A DNA stretch of 64,000 nucleotides from Candidatus Electrothrix aestuarii. GTDB lineage: Bacteria; Desulfobacterota; Desulfobulbia; Desulfobulbales; Desulfobulbaceae. Positions 1 to 9,277 of the stretch are shown in pieces. Location: NCBI GenBank assembly GCA_032595685.2, contig CP159373.1:2910193-2974192 (forward strand), in the 5' to 3' direction. How positions within the stretch are numbered: the first letter of the stretch is position 1; each line of letters opens with the position of its first letter. A program made the position numbers and the translations under genes. A model generated the notes under the pieces. It made no database searches and had not been told where the DNA came from. It saw only the letters and a list, made by a program, of their open reading frames with translations.

Positions 1-584
1 GGAGATACCGAGGAGCAAATTATTTCTGCGCCGTTGACCTGTCGGTTTCCTCCAAGAAGGAGTCGGTCTTCTTGCTGAAATGGCAGCTTGTCTTTGTCCC
101 CGTTATAGAAAAAAATGCCACTGAGTTGATAGGAGATCCCCTGTCTTCCCTGCACAGATTCGGTGAGGAAGAGCCTCCCAAGACTATTCTGCCCCTGTTC
201 GTGACTGCGAACAACCCCGTGCCGGAAAAGGGTAGGGGGAGGAAGGTGATCTACAGAAGTACCGGAGATGTCTCTCCAGGTAAATATATTTTTACCACCT
301 TGCATTTGGTTCATGACGGGAAGATAGCGGTACGTAGTTTGGGCTCCACCTGCTTCCAGAAAAAGATGTCCCAACCAGCAGTATTGGTTGACCGCACAAC
401 CAATTTCTCCCAATTGACCGGGCCAGCGTCCTGTTTTTTTCAAGAGAACAACTAAAGCACCCCAGAGAGTCCAGCCCGGTACATAGGGACGGCAGGGCAG
501 GATAAAGCCCCATCTTCCAGAACCCACATGCAGGCTGCCGGAAAGGAGAAAGGAAACATGATACCATTGTCCCTTCTCAGTCAT
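1..584 (-). CDS. Type III CRISPR RAMP protein, 3' end cut by window edge
   Basis: An open frame starts at ATG 584 and runs to the window edge without a stop, giving about 194 residues. It begins MTEKGQWYHVSFLLSGSLHV. Visible RAMP features are an early beta strand followed by a Gly-rich turn (HVGSGRWG), a 'yvpGwtLwGAL' segment like the 'IPGssLkGal' motif, and a late Gly-rich stretch (LLLGGNRQVNG). The start codon overlaps the end of the cmr5-like gene by 8 bp (ATGACTGA), so translational coupling is likely. It is the last visible gene of the effector operon. A Csx10/Cas5-like or Cmr6-like role is possible, but the subfamily cannot be assigned without the C-terminus. Confidence 0.8.
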   Translation of the reverse strand, partial: MTEKGQWYHVSFLLSGSLHVGSGRWGFILPCRPYVPGWTLWGALVVLLKKTGRWPGQLGEIGCAVNQYCWLGHLFLEAGGAQTTYRYLPVMNQMQGGKNIFTWRDISGTSVDHLPPPTLFRHGVVRSHEQGQNSLGRLFLTESVQGRQGISYQLSGIFFYNGDKDKLPFQQEDRLLLGGNRQVNGAEIICSSVS

Positions 585-930
585 TTTTCTCTTTGGTTTT
601 TGCGTAATATTTTGCGTAGCGCAGGACTTTGACCAATCTTTCCGTGTCACTCCAGACAGTTTCTATATCTCGTTGTTCAGGGGCCAGGCATTTGGAAAGA
701 GCAAGCTGTTCGGCAATTTCGCCCTGTAGAGCACTTCGGATGAATTTTCTTTCTCCTTTATTGCTGTCAATCCATAAGGCTAAGCCAATAGTGCCGAGTT
801 GACGCAGAGTGAGCATAGCGTCGCTGAGTATTGAGACCACATTTCCCTTGCTCTGTTGGGCGACAAAATGACTGTATACAGCTTCCCCCAAGGCAAGATA
901 GAGTGGTTCCTGATACTTGAATTCAGCCAT
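577..930 (-). CDS. cmr5: Cmr5-like small subunit of type III effector complex
   Basis: A 117-aa, mostly helical protein beginning MAEFKYQEPLYLALGEAVYS. It has the size and helical make-up of Cmr5/Csm2 small (Cas11) subunits, which line the inner face of the type III backbone and contact target RNA. The internal ATG at 930 is preferred to the upstream ATG at 969, because it overlaps the cmr4-like stop by 8 bp and lies behind a GAGG sequence. It sits between the cmr4-like gene and the partial RAMP gene, as in III-B and III-C operons. The call rests on size, helicity and position more than on a distinctive motif. Confidence 0.7.
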   Translation of the reverse strand: MAEFKYQEPLYLALGEAVYSHFVAQQSKGNVVSILSDAMLTLRQLGTIGLALWIDSNKGERKFIRSALQGEIAEQLALSKCLAPEQRDIETVWSDTERLVKVLRYAKYYAKTKEKND

Positions 931-1981
931 GACCGTTTTCCTCGGAGCTTGATGTGAAAGGTTCCACAAGCAGGGAACCTAAGCCCCTGGTCTGCATCCC
1001 GCCGATGCCCATGCGGGCAAAACCTTCGCAGGCAAGTGAGCAGACATCTAAAGGCGAGGAGGTACTTTTATTGATTTTTCCGCTAAAATGCTTTTCTATA
1101 TATATGCGGGAATAGAGCAGGCTGGCACGGGGAAGGGCTTCGTAACTGAACAGGGCTCCATCGGAGACCGTGCCGGTATCCTGATCCACCCGGTTACAGG
1201 TGCGCCGTTCCAGGCAGGTTTCTACAACTCGGTAGAAGTTTGTCTCATCCAAGAGTACAGTGCGATTTACTATATGCTGCCAGTACTCTGTTTCTGGAAA
1301 AGTGAGGTGCGTTGCGTTGCGTAGGGCGTCAATGACCTGTTGAATACCTTTGTCTTCTGTTGAACTCGTCAAACCGGTAAGATGAATCCAGCCGATCAGC
1401 AGCTCACCTCCTGTTATTTTTTCATTGATCGAGAGAGCCAGATGGTCGGTTCTGCTGACGAGCAGTTCTGGGTATTCCTGCTGCTCTGAATCCAGCCAGG
1501 CTGCTGCCCGTCCCGGAGTGGAAAACCAGACAGTTCCCTTGCTGGTTGCTGCCGGAAAAAAGGCCAGTCGGGCATCACGAAAATAGACCCTTCCTTCATG
1601 ACCGGGAATAGCTTTATCTTCGTTTTTCAGCTTGACTGAAGGATAGCCGAAGGTCTGGCAGATAGGGCAGGTAGTAATGCCGCAGTACTGTTCGCGGGAG
1701 CGTGGTCCATGAGGCTTTGTTGCATCTCCTTCCTGTTCGGCAGGTTGATCACCAGGACACGGCTTGTCCTTATTTCCGTCCATTTTCAGCTTCCAGGATG
1801 CATGTGCCCGAAATCCTCCTTTCAGGGCTGTGCCGGGAATGCGCGGTACATTGGTTTCACTTTCCCGGTCAATGGGCAGATCAACCTCTCCCATGATATC
1901 CTGCCCTACTCCGATGTGTAGCGGATCAAGGGTGAAAAATCTGAGCAGATATCTGTTGTCAGTCACGATCCGGCTCCTCAT
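923..1981 (-). CDS. cmr4: Cmr4-like Cas7 backbone RAMP subunit
   Basis: A 352-aa RAMP protein, the likely repeated backbone subunit that binds crRNA and cuts target RNA. The N-terminal motif reads LHIGVGQDIMGEVDLPIDRE followed by PRIPGTALKGGFR, the classical Cmr4/Csm3 pattern. Asp34 (in GEVDLPI) matches the catalytic Asp loop of the family, so target-RNA cleavage is probably intact. A Cys cluster (CGITTCPIC, about residues 100-108) may bind zinc. The C-terminal GIGGMQTRGLG is the Gly-rich RAMP loop, preceded by a VDQDTGTVSDGALF segment also seen in Csm3/Cmr4 relatives. The start overlaps the cas10 stop by 23 bp. Confidence 0.85.
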   Translation of the reverse strand: MRSRIVTDNRYLLRFFTLDPLHIGVGQDIMGEVDLPIDRESETNVPRIPGTALKGGFRAHASWKLKMDGNKDKPCPGDQPAEQEGDATKPHGPRSREQYCGITTCPICQTFGYPSVKLKNEDKAIPGHEGRVYFRDARLAFFPAATSKGTVWFSTPGRAAAWLDSEQQEYPELLVSRTDHLALSINEKITGGELLIGWIHLTGLTSSTEDKGIQQVIDALRNATHLTFPETEYWQHIVNRTVLLDETNFYRVVETCLERRTCNRVDQDTGTVSDGALFSYEALPRASLLYSRIYIEKHFSGKINKSTSSPLDVCSLACEGFARMGIGGMQTRGLGSLLVEPFTSSSEENGHG

Positions 1982-4850
1982 TCCACAGGTATTTTTTTGC
2001 TGTTGATGCCAGAAAAAAAGCGCCGTTCAGGCAACTTTCCTCCAGCAGTTTTTTCTTATCCTCAGGGAGATTCTGCCAGCCCGTAGGGCCGAAACGGGAG
2101 GGTTCACGCCAGAGGGTTCTGATGCTTTCCTGAAGAAAATTTTCCTGTTCCAATGGATTATTCTCATTTCCGGGCAGGTCGTCCTTGTGCCAGAGCTTCT
2201 CGCGCATGGCCAGAACAGATCGCATTTTGCGCTGCTGGGTCTCTGATATATTTTCCTGTTCAAGGCGAATCAGTTTTTTGAGGCTGGGCCAGTAGCCCAA
2301 GGGGATATCGTGGCAACGGCTCGGTTGCAGTTTCTCAGAGGGAAGCGTGAGCTCATCCAGGCTGAAACCGGAGCTTATTTCCACCACTGCAAGACGATTA
2401 TCGGTCATCCAGGCGGGTTGAGTGTCCTGTATCTCACCAAGGAATATCCACTTTCTTGCCTTTCCCTGGGTGTCCCGTTCAATGCAGATGTTGGCGTGAA
2501 ATTGGTCGTTGTTATTCATTATATTTTTTATATTTTCCGGCTGATGCTCCTGCGTACAGATCATGGGGAGAGGGTAAGTGAATTCTCGCTTACCCTTCCC
2601 GTCTTTTGTGAGTGTGTCTGTGCGCAGGATAGAAGTGCTTTCCCGCTCTCCCTGGCCGGTTCTGCTGAGGAAGACTTTTTTGGGTGTACTTTTCAGGCAA
2701 CTGTCCCGTAATCGTCTGGCTGCCTCCAGTACCAAATAGATGGGGACTCGATAAGGAAATATACATAAGGATACATGGAAGGGCATCCGGTCGCTGACCC
2801 TGCCGAACTCCTTTGTGAATTTCTCGTAGACCGCATCAAGGGCTTTACCAGCCTGTGCGGCTGGCAGGATGATCTGCAAATCCTGTGGCGCAAGCAGGAT
2901 GGTGCGCATCAGGTAAGGGCTCTGTTCTTCGTTGCTGTGTCCACAGATTTTACGAATCTGATTCCGAAGCTCCTGGAGAAATATTTCTGTGCTGCGCCAG
3001 ATGCGGCGGAAACGACCGAAACTGTTGAAGCGTTGAAAAGATTCGCTTTTTTCTTTTTTAATTTTTTTGTTTATGGTGCTTTGCTTTGCACCTTGGGCTG
3101 GCGAGGTATGGCAAAAAATCCCGGAGTTGGATGTTTCAGCCAGCCAGTCGGCCAGATGAAAGGAAACAGAGAGTAATACCAGGCGGTACTCAGAGGAGCC
3201 TGAGATCATTTTTTCTATGTCTCCGGTTTCGTTACTTCCTACCCGGTGGGGTTTGATTCGTTCTTGGCAGGTATTGCATTTTCGATGTTTGTTCGAAGGA
3301 ATACCTTGTCGCAGGCCACAGACGCCGCAGAGGTCATACGTGATTTCTTTTGTGGAGTGATCAGGAAATGTGAAAAATTCAACAGATCCTCCTCCAGCTT
3401 CCTCCTCCAGATTCCCCCCTTTTGCAAGGTTCAGCCAGGATATTTCTCTGCTCCAGTTGATGGCATTGGAAATATTGTTCAAGGTATTAAAAATTCGATT
3501 GTAACGCAGGCCGATCAATAATTCGATGCCGAAATGAACTCGTTCTTCAGGTCTTTCTTTAAAGGCCAGTTCCTGTAGCTCTTTTTGGGCTGTTGCAAAA
3601 AGCCATTCCACAAAATCGTGTTGAGTACATGCGTCTTCTGATGAAACCTTTTGCACTGATATCACTTGCTCGTTGTTTATATCGTTGATTGTACTCCAAC
3701 GTTTTTTGGGGTCACCAAGGGCAGGTATTATCAGGTGGGCTCCATGTTGATCTTTGTAGACCATACCGCCTACAGGGTACTTTATGGAAAACAGCTCCAG
3801 AAAATGTGTAAGAAGTTTATCCACTTCTTCCCGGATAGCAGTGATATCCTTGAGCTCCAGGGCCATATGGTCGAGCTTGTCGGCATTGACAGCACAGCTG
3901 AACGCAGCAAAGGAGGTTTGCTGACTCGGAACATCCTCACGCGGTCTTCGAACAGGCAGACAGTATGAAGCATGGCTCGGACGAGAGATGTTTTCAAGCA
4001 CCACCCTCGCGGCTTGTGCAACGCTTAATGCCGCAGTTGAGAGAGAGTGATCAGCAAGGGTCACATCATTGAGGGGTCTTGCGGTACGAATGATAGTGGC
4101 CCGGAACGGCTGTTCAATTTTCCTTTCGAGCAGTGCTGTTGCCTGCATCGGGTTATTGTTTTTTTCCAGTGCAGCAATAAGTTTTTTTATGTCCTCTGCA
4201 AAACGACAACCCGTTTCTGCGGATTGCAGAGGAAGGGCTTTTTCAAAGCCGAACGGTGTGCTGATAAGAACGGTTTTATCCGCTGCTGTATTCGGAGCAT
4301 GATGCCCCGAATAGTTATCACCTGCTGCCTCCATTTCGGTTTCATAACGGGTATCATTTCCATCAATACCGGCAACTCCGGAAATAAAAAGAAACAAGGC
4401 CGTGGCTTCTCCCGCTTCCTGTATACAATGAGGAGCGTCATGATGGAAGGTGAAAAAGTCATAGATTGAGTGACAGGGCGTTGTTTGCTCCAGCGCTATG
4501 TGCAGGCGTTCTTTCTTCCTTTTGTCCAGGTATGCCGCATAACAGGATGGTGCAGGAAAGAGGATAGCCGGAGCAGCCTTGAAATCTTCTTCGGTTCCGA
4601 GAATAGTATCACACCAGTGCTGCCTGTATTCTTTTCTTTTGACAGAGGCCTTGCCCGGTACATTTGAAGCATGATGATCTGTGTAATCCGGTACCTCGGC
4701 ACGTTTTTCTTTAGGCAGCAAAGACCATAACAGGTATTGGGAAAAACTCTTGTCACAATCATGCAGCAAGGCATTCACCCGTACATAGGCAAGAAAACGG
4801 CTGTGCTTCTCCAGCGCCTGCTCAATATCCTCTGCTCGGTTGCGGCTCAT
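1959..4850 (-). CDS. cas10: Cas10-family large subunit (Csx11-like) lacking the GGDD cyclase motif
   Basis: The 963-aa large subunit of the type III complex. An HD pair is visible at H30-D31 (NALLHDCDK), with a second Cas10-type segment, DVTLADHSLSTAAL, near 262-275. A zinc ribbon is formed by C508, C511, C525 and C528. In the palm domain, the place normally held by GGDD reads APQD (about 654-657), followed by the usual LQIILPA strand and a VSLCIFPYRVPIYLVLEAARR segment. The polymerase/cyclase site therefore looks dead while the HD nuclease may be active. Length over 900 aa, inactive palm and RAMP-rich context fit Csx11/type III-C. ATG overlaps the upstream RAMP stop (ATGA). Confidence 0.88.
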   Translation of the reverse strand: MSRNRAEDIEQALEKHSRFLAYVRVNALLHDCDKSFSQYLLWSLLPKEKRAEVPDYTDHHASNVPGKASVKRKEYRQHWCDTILGTEEDFKAAPAILFPAPSCYAAYLDKRKKERLHIALEQTTPCHSIYDFFTFHHDAPHCIQEAGEATALFLFISGVAGIDGNDTRYETEMEAAGDNYSGHHAPNTAADKTVLISTPFGFEKALPLQSAETGCRFAEDIKKLIAALEKNNNPMQATALLERKIEQPFRATIIRTARPLNDVTLADHSLSTAALSVAQAARVVLENISRPSHASYCLPVRRPREDVPSQQTSFAAFSCAVNADKLDHMALELKDITAIREEVDKLLTHFLELFSIKYPVGGMVYKDQHGAHLIIPALGDPKKRWSTINDINNEQVISVQKVSSEDACTQHDFVEWLFATAQKELQELAFKERPEERVHFGIELLIGLRYNRIFNTLNNISNAINWSREISWLNLAKGGNLEEEAGGGSVEFFTFPDHSTKEITYDLCGVCGLRQGIPSNKHRKCNTCQERIKPHRVGSNETGDIEKMISGSSEYRLVLLSVSFHLADWLAETSNSGIFCHTSPAQGAKQSTINKKIKKEKSESFQRFNSFGRFRRIWRSTEIFLQELRNQIRKICGHSNEEQSPYLMRTILLAPQDLQIILPAAQAGKALDAVYEKFTKEFGRVSDRMPFHVSLCIFPYRVPIYLVLEAARRLRDSCLKSTPKKVFLSRTGQGERESTSILRTDTLTKDGKGKREFTYPLPMICTQEHQPENIKNIMNNNDQFHANICIERDTQGKARKWIFLGEIQDTQPAWMTDNRLAVVEISSGFSLDELTLPSEKLQPSRCHDIPLGYWPSLKKLIRLEQENISETQQRKMRSVLAMREKLWHKDDLPGNENNPLEQENFLQESIRTLWREPSRFGPTGWQNLPEDKKKLLEESCLNGAFFLASTAKKYLWNEEPDRD

Positions 4851-5608
4851 CGGGAAGGCTCCAGAGAGGGGATGCAGGTCGTTATGGTCCGGGGTAGATC
4901 CGGGCCGGTTCGGACGGAGCAGGCAGCCAAGTGGATGCGGCCCCAGATCCCTGATTTTCCTCCGATGGTTGCCTCATGTTTTCCGATTGCCCGTGCAGCA
5001 AGAAAGAGGTTCTTGAGTATGTGTTCCGCTTTTTCCGGGGTAATTGCTTTGGGGAGGTAATCAATAAGTAGCTCGCAACGACTTTCTTTGTTGACCACTT
5101 CATAGGTGATCGGGCCGTGGGTCACCTTGCCGCTCTCAGGATCTCTCGGCGCGATCAGGGCCGTGTCTGTGCTGTTTAAAGGGAAAAGAGCATGGCGAAA
5201 TTTTAATTCGCCTTTACGCGCCTTGTCAGAGTTTCTTTCCACCGTCATATCTTCGTCTTCCGGCCCGAAGAGCCGGTCCTTCTCTCTTTCTTGCTCCTCG
5301 GGCCAGCAGGTGCGGAACAGGCGTTTCCAGGCTCCTGCCTTGGCCAGGGGGTTACCGGAGATCCAATCCCGGCAGAGGTGGTTATTAGGGATGTCGGTGC
5401 GGTGGTCACCGGATACCTTTTCCCGGCCAGCTCGGTCGCGTCCGGAAAAGAAAGGAGTTCGGAGTTCAAAGGTGCAGGAAAAACGGAATGAAGTGCCGGA
5501 GATATCCGGGCAGGGGAGAAAAGGTCGGGCAGAAGTCAGGGGGCTGTGTACGTTGTGTTCCCAGGGGACAGCCTGAAGCGGACGTTGAGCAGCCTGACAT
5601 TGCCTCAT
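4847..5608 (-). CDS. Cas7-like RAMP protein of type III effector operon
   Basis: A 253-aa RAMP-superfamily protein. The core starts near residue 40 (SFRFSCTFELRTPFFSGRD). It contains APRDPESGKVTHGPITYEVV, similar to the 'IDreTGta..GalFeyEvv' signature of Csm3/Cmr4, and a C-terminal Gly-rich loop EATIGGKSGIWGRI. It is therefore a Cas7-type RNA-binding subunit, possibly the Csm3- or Cmr6-like member of a III-C module. The first roughly 38 residues carry no RAMP features and no Shine-Dalgarno is visible before ATG 5608, so the true start may lie further in. The stop overlaps the cas10 start by 4 bp. Confidence 0.75.
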   Translation of the reverse strand: MRQCQAAQRPLQAVPWEHNVHSPLTSARPFLPCPDISGTSFRFSCTFELRTPFFSGRDRAGREKVSGDHRTDIPNNHLCRDWISGNPLAKAGAWKRLFRTCWPEEQEREKDRLFGPEDEDMTVERNSDKARKGELKFRHALFPLNSTDTALIAPRDPESGKVTHGPITYEVVNKESRCELLIDYLPKAITPEKAEHILKNLFLAARAIGKHEATIGGKSGIWGRIHLAACSVRTGPDLPRTITTCIPSLEPSR

Positions 5609-5622
5609 AATGGGGTGCCTGT

Positions 5623-6619
5623 TCAGATGGATTTCAGGAGAGTTTCGCAGCTGTGCAGCCAGGCATCCGGTGCCGGGTTGATTCGTGCCGGTGTCAATCT
5701 GCCCATGCTATCCGGTCGAACGGCAAAACGCAGTCGGACCAGCCAGCCGCCATCCTGTCGGATGAGGGGATGGGTAACATGGACAAACCCGGCATTATTT
5801 TTATTGCCGAAAAAAAAGCTCGGCCTTTTTTGATCGCGTAACCAGCGACGAATTTCGTAGCCGACAGGAGGGCCTTTCTGGCTGAGATAGTCGATGCTGT
5901 TTTTGTATCGGTGTTTACGCCAGGACTCTGTTACTTTTTCGATCTTGTCGCGAAAAAAAACTGTAAGTTCTTTAACGATATTCCGCTTCTCTTGCTGTGA
6001 ACGAAATATCTTCAGCAGCAAAGACCGGGTTGCTGCTTGGGAGGGTATGTGGACTCAGCGTTCGCCCCTGCACTTTTACCCATCCCAGACCGTTTTGCGG
6101 GGCTGCTCCCAGCCAGCCGTACTGGTGAATAAAGGCCATCAGCTCTTCGATTTCCTTGCGTATCATTTCTCCCTCTGTTCCGCCGAAAAAAGAGATTTTT
6201 CTGTCCTGGCGAAACGTCAGATTAATCTGTTTCCATTGATACGGTGTCTTTTGGGCCTGCCTGTCGTCCGCACGCGCAGAACAGGGCAAGGCCTCCCCTC
6301 GCACAGCATCTGTAATCTCCAGCCGGAACATCTTTTTCCAGTTGGTATCCCCGAAAAGTTGAACCACAGGACCGGCCTTGGCCAGCTCAAGGAGGAATTG
6401 GCGTTTGTTATGGGCTCCTTTTGCCGGGAGATCAAAGGAATAGGGTGGGTAGGATGGATTGTGCGGGTTGCTCTGCCAGGCCTGCATAGCCTTGAGGAGC
6501 CAGTACTGATAGCGAAGGCTGCCGAGGAGACCGGTAGCTTGCAATTCCGTATTCCGGTGATCACGATCGCCGGTGACGATTGGGGTAAGTGAGCTGATGG
6601 AATAGGAAAATGATTTCAT
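5623..6619 (-). pseudogene. cmr1: cmr1-like RAMP gene split by a frameshift
   Basis: Two overlapping frames together make one Cmr1-like protein. Frame 1 (start 6619, stop 5972; upstream ATG 6640 also possible) begins MKSFSYSISSLTPIVTGDRD and contains ELQATGLLGSLRYQYW, the Cmr1 'ratsllGslRww' motif, and the loop GWLGAAPQNGLGWVKV. Frame 2 (open from about 6021, stop 5623) gives SFFFGNKNNAGFVHVTHPLI, like Cmr1 C-termini. A single surplus base between about 5974 and 6021 would join them into roughly 340 residues, a normal Cmr1 length. It is the first gene of the effector operon, just past array 1. It may be a real mutation, a sequencing error or a recoding site; frame 2 alone has only a TTG start. 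Confidence 0.75.
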
Positions 6620-6671
6620 GAAAAAAGATGATAATGACATGAAATGGAAATTGCAAGGATTTTTTTGATCG

Positions 6672-6702
6672 TGTAGGGGCAGGTCCCTGTGCCTGCCCGA
6701 AA
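6672..6702. repeat. Dispersed GGGGCAGG/CCTGCCC palindrome
   Basis: A short imperfect palindrome (GGGGCAGG, loop, CCTGCCC) lies just upstream of cmr1. It belongs to a family seen at least nine more times in the window (near 6777, 8327, 8378, 8426, 9245, 12240, 14552, 24803, 24842 and 35435), always outside conserved domains. It resembles REP-type intergenic repeats. Confidence 0.6.
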
Positions 6703-6774
6703 TGGTCTGTTCCTGTGGCGGTACAAGGGCGAACACAGGGTTCTCCCCTGCGGATCTGTCATTATACCGTCACT

Positions 6775-6808
6775 GGGGCAGGTGTACGGCGCGCCGTGCC
6801 CCCACAGA
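6775..6808. repeat. Palindrome abutting the trailer end of CRISPR array 1
   Basis: A GC-rich palindrome centred on GGCGCGCC (GTACGGCGCGCCGTGCC) lies immediately next to the leader-distal repeat of array 1. Nearly the same sequence abuts the distal end of array 2 (8426-8458), and a relative (CACGGCATGCCGTG) abuts array 3 (12240-12262). It could act as a transcription end or be a hot spot for the dispersed palindrome family. Confidence 0.6.
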
Positions 6809-6810
6809 GG

Positions 6811-8001
6811 TATATAACCCAGGACGTCCCGGAGTGTCATTGTGACTTATGAAGAAGCACATGAGCATCGTAGTATTAAGTCATAACCCAGGACGTCCCG
6901 GAGTGTCATTGTGACACTAACGGGTAGTACATCTTGTTTTAGAAAAGTCATAACCCAGGACGTCCCGGAGTGTCATTGTGACACTGAACAAAGACCAAAG
7001 GTGAATAACATGGAACGTCATAACCCAGGACGTCCCGGAGTGTCATTGTGACGATTGTTCAACAAATGGTTGACCGAAGCAGTTCTGTCATAACCCAGGA
7101 CGTCCCGGAGTGTCATTGTGACAAGATATGTTCCCCTACGAAATTGATGAAAAGTCATAACCCAGGACGTCCCGGAGTGTCATTGTGACATGAGCAACAA
7201 CGTTATCAACAGTCCCTTAAAGTCATAACCCAGGACGTCCCGGAGTGTCATTGTGACAAGATATGTTCCCCTACGAAATTGATGAAAAGTCATAACCCAG
7301 GACGTCCCGGAGTGTCATTGTGACAAGATATGTTCCCCTACGAAATTGATGAAAAGTCATAACCCAGGACGTCCCGGAGTGTCATTGTGACGAAATGCGA
7401 TGGCTGATGCTTCATCCTCATGGTCATAACCCAGGACGTCCCGGAGTGTCATTGTGACGGAAGTACAAACATCTGAATGGGTTTGATTTGGTCATAACCC
7501 AGGACGTCCCGGAGTGTCATTGTGACGAAATGCGATGGCTGATGCTTCATCCTCATGGTCATAACCCAGGACGTCCCGGAGTGTCATTGTGACGGAAGTA
7601 CAAACATCTGAATGGGTTTGATTTGGTCATAACCCAGGACGTCCCGGAGTGTCATTGTGACGAAATGCGATGGCTGATGCTTCATCCTCATGGTCATAAC
7701 CCAGGACGTCCCGGAGTGTCATTGTGACGGGACGTAAGCATCTCGCATCTGCGTGTAGAGTCATAACCCAGGACGTCCCGGAGTGTCATTGTGACTCAAA
7801 AAGATGGTTTTTGTTATCTACCAAAAAGTCATAACCCAGGACGTCCCGGAGTGTCATTGTGACTTTAATATCAAGATAAGGATAAGGGGTTTTAAAATGT
7901 CATAACCCAGGACGTCCCGGAGTGTCATTGTGACCCTTCTCAGCAGGAACTAAATGAACTGCTCTGTCATAACCCAGGACGTCCCGGAGTGTCATTGTGA
8001 C
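6811..8001 (-). CRISPR. CRISPR array 1: 18 repeats, 17 spacers
   Basis: There are eighteen 36-bp repeats; on the plus strand each begins GTCATAACCCAGG and ends GTCATTGTGAC. Spacers are 31-35 bp. The distal repeat (6811-6846) is altered at its first and third bases (TATATAACCC), marking the trailer end. The conserved leader and promoter lie to the right, so transcription is on the minus strand. Three spacers recur: one starting AAGATATG occurs three times (7123, 7258, 7325), one starting GAAATGCG three times (7392, 7527, 7662), and one starting GGAAGTAC twice (7459, 7594). That leaves 12 distinct spacers. Processing is presumably by the Cas6 domain of the fusion protein at 9278-11914. Confidence 0.99.
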
Positions 8002-8283
8002 TCTGCCTCTTTTTGTACCCATGAAATCAGTTCCTTGTCAAGGGCTTTTTGTAGTACCTCCCTTCCCCACCCCTTTTCACCTCTATTTTGCACGAGGTCC
8101 TACACCGTGTTGGTTTTGGCGAATAATAGCGTAAACTCAATAAGATATCTATATTTTGAAAAGTTGGTTTAACTGCTTGATTCAAAAGGGTTTCCTGAAG
8201 AATTTTTCTGAAAAAGGCTCATTTTCCCCATTGGCAGGCAAAAAGGCCTCCAAAATGCCCGAAATCCGACCTAGGATTTTTTG
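8002..8283 (-). promoter_or_regulatory. CRISPR leader of array 1 with promoter
   Basis: About 282 bp are nearly identical to the sequences next to arrays 2 and 3, which defines the leader. On the minus strand a -35 TTGACA (8036-8041), an 18-bp spacer and a -10 TACAAA (8012-8017) sit so that transcription would start at or just before the first repeat. Conservation ends near 8283, after which the three copies diverge. No gene is present; short frames here run into repeat sequence. Confidence 0.9.
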
Positions 8284-8459
8284 AGACCAATATTTAAACC
8301 GAATATTAAAGAAATACCCGGAATTTCGTAGGGGCAGACCTGTGTGTCTGCCCGGTATAACCGGGGAGGAAATTCAGGGTACACACACAGGTGCGCCCCT
8401 ACAAATCGCAATAAATTCGGCATAGGGTAGGTGTACGGCGCGCCGTGCCCCTACAGAGG
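8284..8459. repeat. Intergenic palindromes between leader 1 and array 2
   Basis: This stretch has no gene. It holds three members of the dispersed palindrome family: GGGGCAGAC...GTCTGCCC near 8327-8357, ACACACAGGTGCGCCCC near 8380-8402, and the GGCGCGCC palindrome at 8426-8458 that touches the distal repeat of array 2. Confidence 0.6.
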
Positions 8460-8910
8460 TATATAACCCAGGACGTCCCGGAGTGTCATTGTGACGATAA
8501 TGACACCTGCTGGGCGGAGCGTCGAATTCGTCATAACCCAGGACGTCCCGGAGTGTCATTGTGACTGAATAAAATAGATTCACAAAAAACTTGAAATAGT
8601 CATAACCCAGGACGTCCCGGAGTGTCATTGTGACAGAAGACTGCATGTGTGATGCATGCTGGCAAGAGGGTCATAACCCAGGACGTCCCGGAGTGTCATT
8701 GTGACAGGTATCACAATGAGAAAAGTGGTTTTAGCAGTGTCATAACCCAGGACGTCCCGGAGTGTCATTGTGACGTTATGAAAAGACTCATAATGGTGAC
8801 AATATTGTCATAACCCAGGACGTCCCGGAGTGTCATTGTGACAATTACGCATGTATGATCCTAATCCGGAGAAAGTCATAACCCAGGACGTCCCGGAGTG
8901 TCATTGTGAC
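8460..8910 (-). CRISPR. CRISPR array 2: 7 repeats, 6 spacers
   Basis: Seven copies of the same 36-bp repeat as array 1, with six distinct spacers of 32-35 bp. The distal repeat (8460-8495) has the same two changes (TATATAACCC) as the distal repeat of array 1, and the adjoining palindrome is nearly identical. This indicates that the two arrays arose by duplication of an array end. The leader and promoter lie on the right, so transcription is on the minus strand. Confidence 0.99.
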
Positions 8911-9193
8911 TCTGCCTCTTTTTGTACCCATGAAATCAGTTTCTTGTCAAGGGCTTTTTGTAGTACCTCCCTTCCCCACCCCCTTTTCACCTCTATTTTG
9001 CACGAGGTCCTACACCGTGTTGGTTTTGCCGAATAATAGCGTAAACTCAATAAGATATTTATATTCTGAGAAGTTAGCTTAACTGCTTGATTCAAAAGGG
9101 TTTCCTGAAGAATTTTTCTGAAAAAGGCTCATTTTCCCCATTGGCAGGCAAAAAGGCCTCCAAAATGCCCGAAATCCGACCCAGGATTTTTCC
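8911..9193 (-). promoter_or_regulatory. CRISPR leader of array 2 with promoter
   Basis: Second copy of the leader. On the minus strand TTGACA lies at 8945-8950 and TACAAA at 8921-8926, with an 18-bp spacer. It differs from leader 1 at scattered positions only. The 84 bp between it and the Cas6-RT-Cas1 stop hold only AT-rich sequence and half of a dispersed palindrome. Confidence 0.9.
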
Positions 9194-9277
9194 AGGGTAA
9201 TATTCTTTCCTAATATTAATTAAATACCTGTGAAAATGGAGGGAAGAACCCTGTGCCTGCCCGAAATGCCGATCATC

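Noticed and set aside
7954-8646. Short open frames across CRISPR arrays and leaders (also near 8851-9036 and 12437-12637)
   Set aside because: They only read through the repeat (peptides like VITQDVPECHCDS) and into the leader; no coding evidence.
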